A DNA stretch of 64,000 bases, taken from the NCBI GenBank assembly GCA_051000395.1, contig JBPCOI010000027.1:56868-120867 (forward strand). The letters are read 5' to 3'. Position numbers and translations under genes: made by a program. The notes beneath the pieces are model-generated. The model was not told where the DNA came from. It did not search any database and saw only the letters and a program-made list of their open reading frames with translations. The DNA is from JBPCOI01 sp051000395 (GTDB lineage: Bacteria; Actinomycetota; Actinomycetes; Mycobacteriales; Jatrophihabitantaceae). Shown piece by piece: positions 62,471 to 64,000 of the stretch (positions within the stretch are counted from its first letter, which is position 1; each line of letters begins with the position of its first letter).

Positions 62471-62881
62471 CTACGCACGCAGTGAAGCGCCGTCCATGTC
62501 GATGCCGATGACCTGCGCCACGCGGTCAAGGTCAACATCCTGAGACAGCAATGCGGCCCGCCGTCGCCAGGCAACCGCTGTGATCATGCAATCGATCATG
62601 CCGCGCGGAGTGACTCCTGCGCGGCGGCAGCGTCGGTAGATCTTGGTTGCCGCGTCGAAGTCGGTCACCGCGTCGAAAGGAAGCAACCTGGCTCGCAACA
62701 GCAGTCGGCGTAGCTGGTCTTCTCGCGCGTCGCTGCGCGCACCGGCCAGCACCTCCATGATTACCGGTTCGGTGATTACGAGTGGGCCAGCTGTCGTGAT
62801 GAGCTCGGTGAGCCGCGCGTCCACTGGGCTTCCTGTGGCCCGGTCGTATTCGGCCCATGCGGAGGTGTCGGCAAGGATCAT
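62471..62881 (-). CDS. vapC: VapC-type PIN-domain ribonuclease toxin
   Basis: A 136-residue PIN-domain endoribonuclease. Acidic metal-site residues are in MILADTSAWAEYDR (Asp5), EPVIMEVLAG (Glu), GMIDCMITAVAWRR (Asp), and LLSQDVDLDRV (Asp). VapC toxins usually cut tRNA or rRNA when free of antitoxin. The ATG start gives the canonical MILADTSAW opening; it lies seven bases after the vapB stop on the same strand, the usual antitoxin-then-toxin order. Confidence 0.93.
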   Translation of the reverse strand: MILADTSAWAEYDRATGSPVDARLTELITTAGPLVITEPVIMEVLAGARSDAREDQLRRLLLRARLLPFDAVTDFDAATKIYRRCRRAGVTPRGMIDCMITAVAWRRRAALLSQDVDLDRVAQVIGIDMDGASLRA

Positions 62882-62888
62882 CTGGCGA

Positions 62889-63101
62889 TCACGCGGCGCC
62901 GCGCGGAGTGGTGTCCGGGGGGATCTCACCGATCGCGTGTCCTCCCCGCATGGTCAGCGCCTCCTCACGAGTCATCGGCTGACCGGCCAGATGACGCAGC
63001 GCGAGTTCGACCGCTTCGGTCTTGGTATGCGCGCCGTACCGGTCCATGATCACGCGGACGTAGTCGTCTTCGATCTCGATGTTGGTGCGCGCCTTCGACA
63101 T
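62889..63101 (-). CDS. vapB: VapB-type antitoxin
   Basis: A 70-residue protein. The N-terminal ribbon-helix-helix-like segment (RTNIEIEDDYVRVIMDRYG, then KTEAVELALRHLAG) binds DNA as a dimer. The C-terminal tail (LTMRGGHAIGEIPPD) is the toxin-wrapping segment typical of the VapB family paired with PIN toxins. It should neutralise VapC and repress its own promoter. ATG chosen; a GTG five codons upstream falls within the operator palindrome. Confidence 0.9.
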   Translation of the reverse strand: MSKARTNIEIEDDYVRVIMDRYGAHTKTEAVELALRHLAGQPMTREEALTMRGGHAIGEIPPDTTPRGAA

Positions 63102-63151
63102 ACACGTAACATACACCTAACGTGTATGAGACGTGTACCGCTCAGCGTATA
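63101..63151 (-). promoter_or_regulatory. vapBC operator (nested inverted repeats) and promoter
   Basis: Around a five-base centre (CTAAC) lie CATACAC/GTGTATG and, two bases further out, TACACGT/ACGTGTA, so the two 16-base arms match at 14 positions. The dyad spans 63101-63137 and touches the vapB start codon. On the minus strand a TATACG -10 lies at 63146-63151. This is the expected layout for autorepression by a VapB-VapC complex binding two half-sites. Confidence 0.75.
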
Positions 63152-63248
63152 AGTCCCACCGGCAGCAGGACGACCGCCCCGACGGTGGCGGAGATCTCCA
63201 GCCTGGTCGGCGCGGACGTCGGCGCCCCGCGGATGAACGCGAGGCCGA

Positions 63249-63685
63249 TCAGCGGGGCCTGAGCGGGACGCTCGCCTCGGCGGTAAAGGCAAGGAAGGTC
63301 AGCGATTCCTGCAGGTAGAGCTCGATGCTCTCGGCGTCGTGGGAGAGGTAGCCGATCGCGAGATCCTGGCCCAGGTGCAGCGAGTAGTCCCCGCCGCGGG
63401 TGGAGACCAGCAGCGCACCGTCGAGGGCGGGTGCCCAGATGGCGGCGCGTCGTGCAGCAATCGTGCGAGGTGCTCACGGATCGGGTAGCCGTGGTCGGTC
63501 GTCTCGGCGACCGCGGTGTACAGGTCGGCGGACAGCAGCAGGCTGTACGGGCCGTCGACACCGGCGAGCCGCAGCGCGCTCAATGCCCGGGCGACAGTGT
63601 CGGGTACCTCGCGAACATCGGACGGGAGCGGTAGCGGCGTGTTGGAGCTGCTGGGCGCGATGCCGACGATCGCGGCAGCACTGTG
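63249..63685 (-). pseudogene. Encapsulin shell protein remnant (3' part, frameshifted)
   Basis: The sequence encodes the last ~150 residues of a family 1 encapsulin (HK97-fold, linocin M18 type). It begins SAAAIVGIAPSSSNTPLPLP, then VREVPDTVARALSALRLAG, DGPYSLLLSADLYTAVAETT and GYPIREHLARLLHDA. One base is missing in 63441-63449, after which the next frame continues AIWAPALDGALLVSTRGGDY, SLHLGQDLAIGYLSHDAESI, ELYLQESLTFLAFTAEASVP and stops. The N-terminal ~110 residues are gone. Intact encapsulins form protein nanocompartments around a peroxidase or ferritin cargo; no cargo gene is seen. Confidence 0.88.
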
Positions 63686-63809
63686 AGGGGTCACGCCGGC
63701 AACGGCGGACAAGCTCCTAATCAAGCCAGGAGTGGGCCAGGTCGGTGCCGGCAACCCCAGGAACAGGTCAAACGAAAGACACGCCGAGGGCGGTCAGTAT
63801 TCTCGAGAG

Positions 63810-64000
63810 TCACCTCGAGCTGCCAGCATCAGCCTGGCCGATCAGCTCCGACCGAGCCACCTTGATACTCACAGTGTTCTCGTTGCTGCCGCGCTGCCAT
63901 GGCTTGTAGGGGTCGGCGAAGTAGATCTTGATCCCGGTGCGTTTGGTGATCTCGGCGTGCCGGGACATCTCCACGCCTCGGTCCCAGGTGAGCGTCTTGG
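63810..64000 (-). mobile_element. Truncated IS30-family transposase, partial at window edge
   Basis: On the minus strand the frame, open from the window edge, reads KTLTWDRGVEMSRHAEITKR, then IKIYFADPYKPWQRGSNENT. This is the DDE-domain block of IS30 transposases, with Asp in WDRG, Asp in FADPY, and Glu in NENT. After NENT (about 63873) the family continues with NGLLRQY, but here the frame changes to unrelated sequence and stops 21 codons later. So the element's end is lost or interrupted. It lies about 190 bases upstream of the encapsulin remnant, on the same strand. Confidence 0.85.

Noticed and set aside
63249..63754. Intact encapsulin gene
   Set aside because: The frame changes midway and the sequence upstream of SAAAIVGI is not encapsulin-like, so it is not a complete gene as given.

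Overview
The window is strongly GC-rich, uses many GTG starts, and is dense with ATGA or GTGA stop/start overlaps. Its gene order follows two conserved actinobacterial neighbourhoods. The first runs thiL, rpmB, DAK2/FakA, recG, rsmD, coaD, a SepIVA-like gene, DUF177, rpmF, rnc, mutM, smc, ftsY, amt, glnB, glnD. The second runs pyk, tesB, pdtaR, polA, rpsA, coaE. Both are recognisable from Mycobacterium, so the source is an actinomycete. The genus cannot be fixed from what is seen; a Frankineae-grade soil or plant-associated lineage is a guess.

Layout. About 1-4.2 kb: end of a MerR regulator, a membrane diguanylate cyclase, a frameshifted VOC gene, DUF3515, a stand-alone Lrp/AsnC ligand-binding domain and thiL. 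About 4.2-19.1 kb: translation, DNA repair, CoA, cell division, chromosome condensation and protein-targeting genes, with one L,D-transpeptidase lipoprotein. About 19.2-30.3 kb: threonine-to-glycine catabolism (tdh-kbl), then nitrogen assimilation (amt-glnB-glnD, headed by a good GlnR box) and gltB without a neighbouring gltD. About 30.4-34.4 kb: pyk, tesB, a PLP decarboxylase carrying an in-frame triple repeat, and tRNA-Leu(CAA). About 34.5-41.5 kb: an ANTAR response regulator and a complete branched-chain amino acid ABC transporter (livKHMGF) whose LivM has a large duplicated N-terminal membrane extension.

About 41.7-59.6 kb: a GNAT protein and polA, then a block of surface-glycan genes inserted between polA and rpsA. 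The block holds a flippase, two multi-spanning glycosyltransferase-like proteins, GT4, a GT2-methyltransferase fusion, a 2OG-Fe(II) oxygenase, an acyltransferase-3, DUF2613, DUF3068 and methyltransferases. It probably builds and modifies an envelope polysaccharide. About 59.9-62.4 kb: rpsA, coaE and a tRNA trio (Gly, Cys, Val).

About 62.4-64 kb: an accessory tail with a vapBC toxin-antitoxin pair and its nested-dyad operator, a decayed 3' piece of an encapsulin shell gene, and a truncated IS30-family transposase at the window edge. No CRISPR array or complete prophage was seen. The most unusual signals are the duplicated LivM extension, repeat or palindromic inserts lying in frame inside polA and the PLP decarboxylase, the encapsulin remnant beside IS30, and several antisense gene overlaps in the glycan block.
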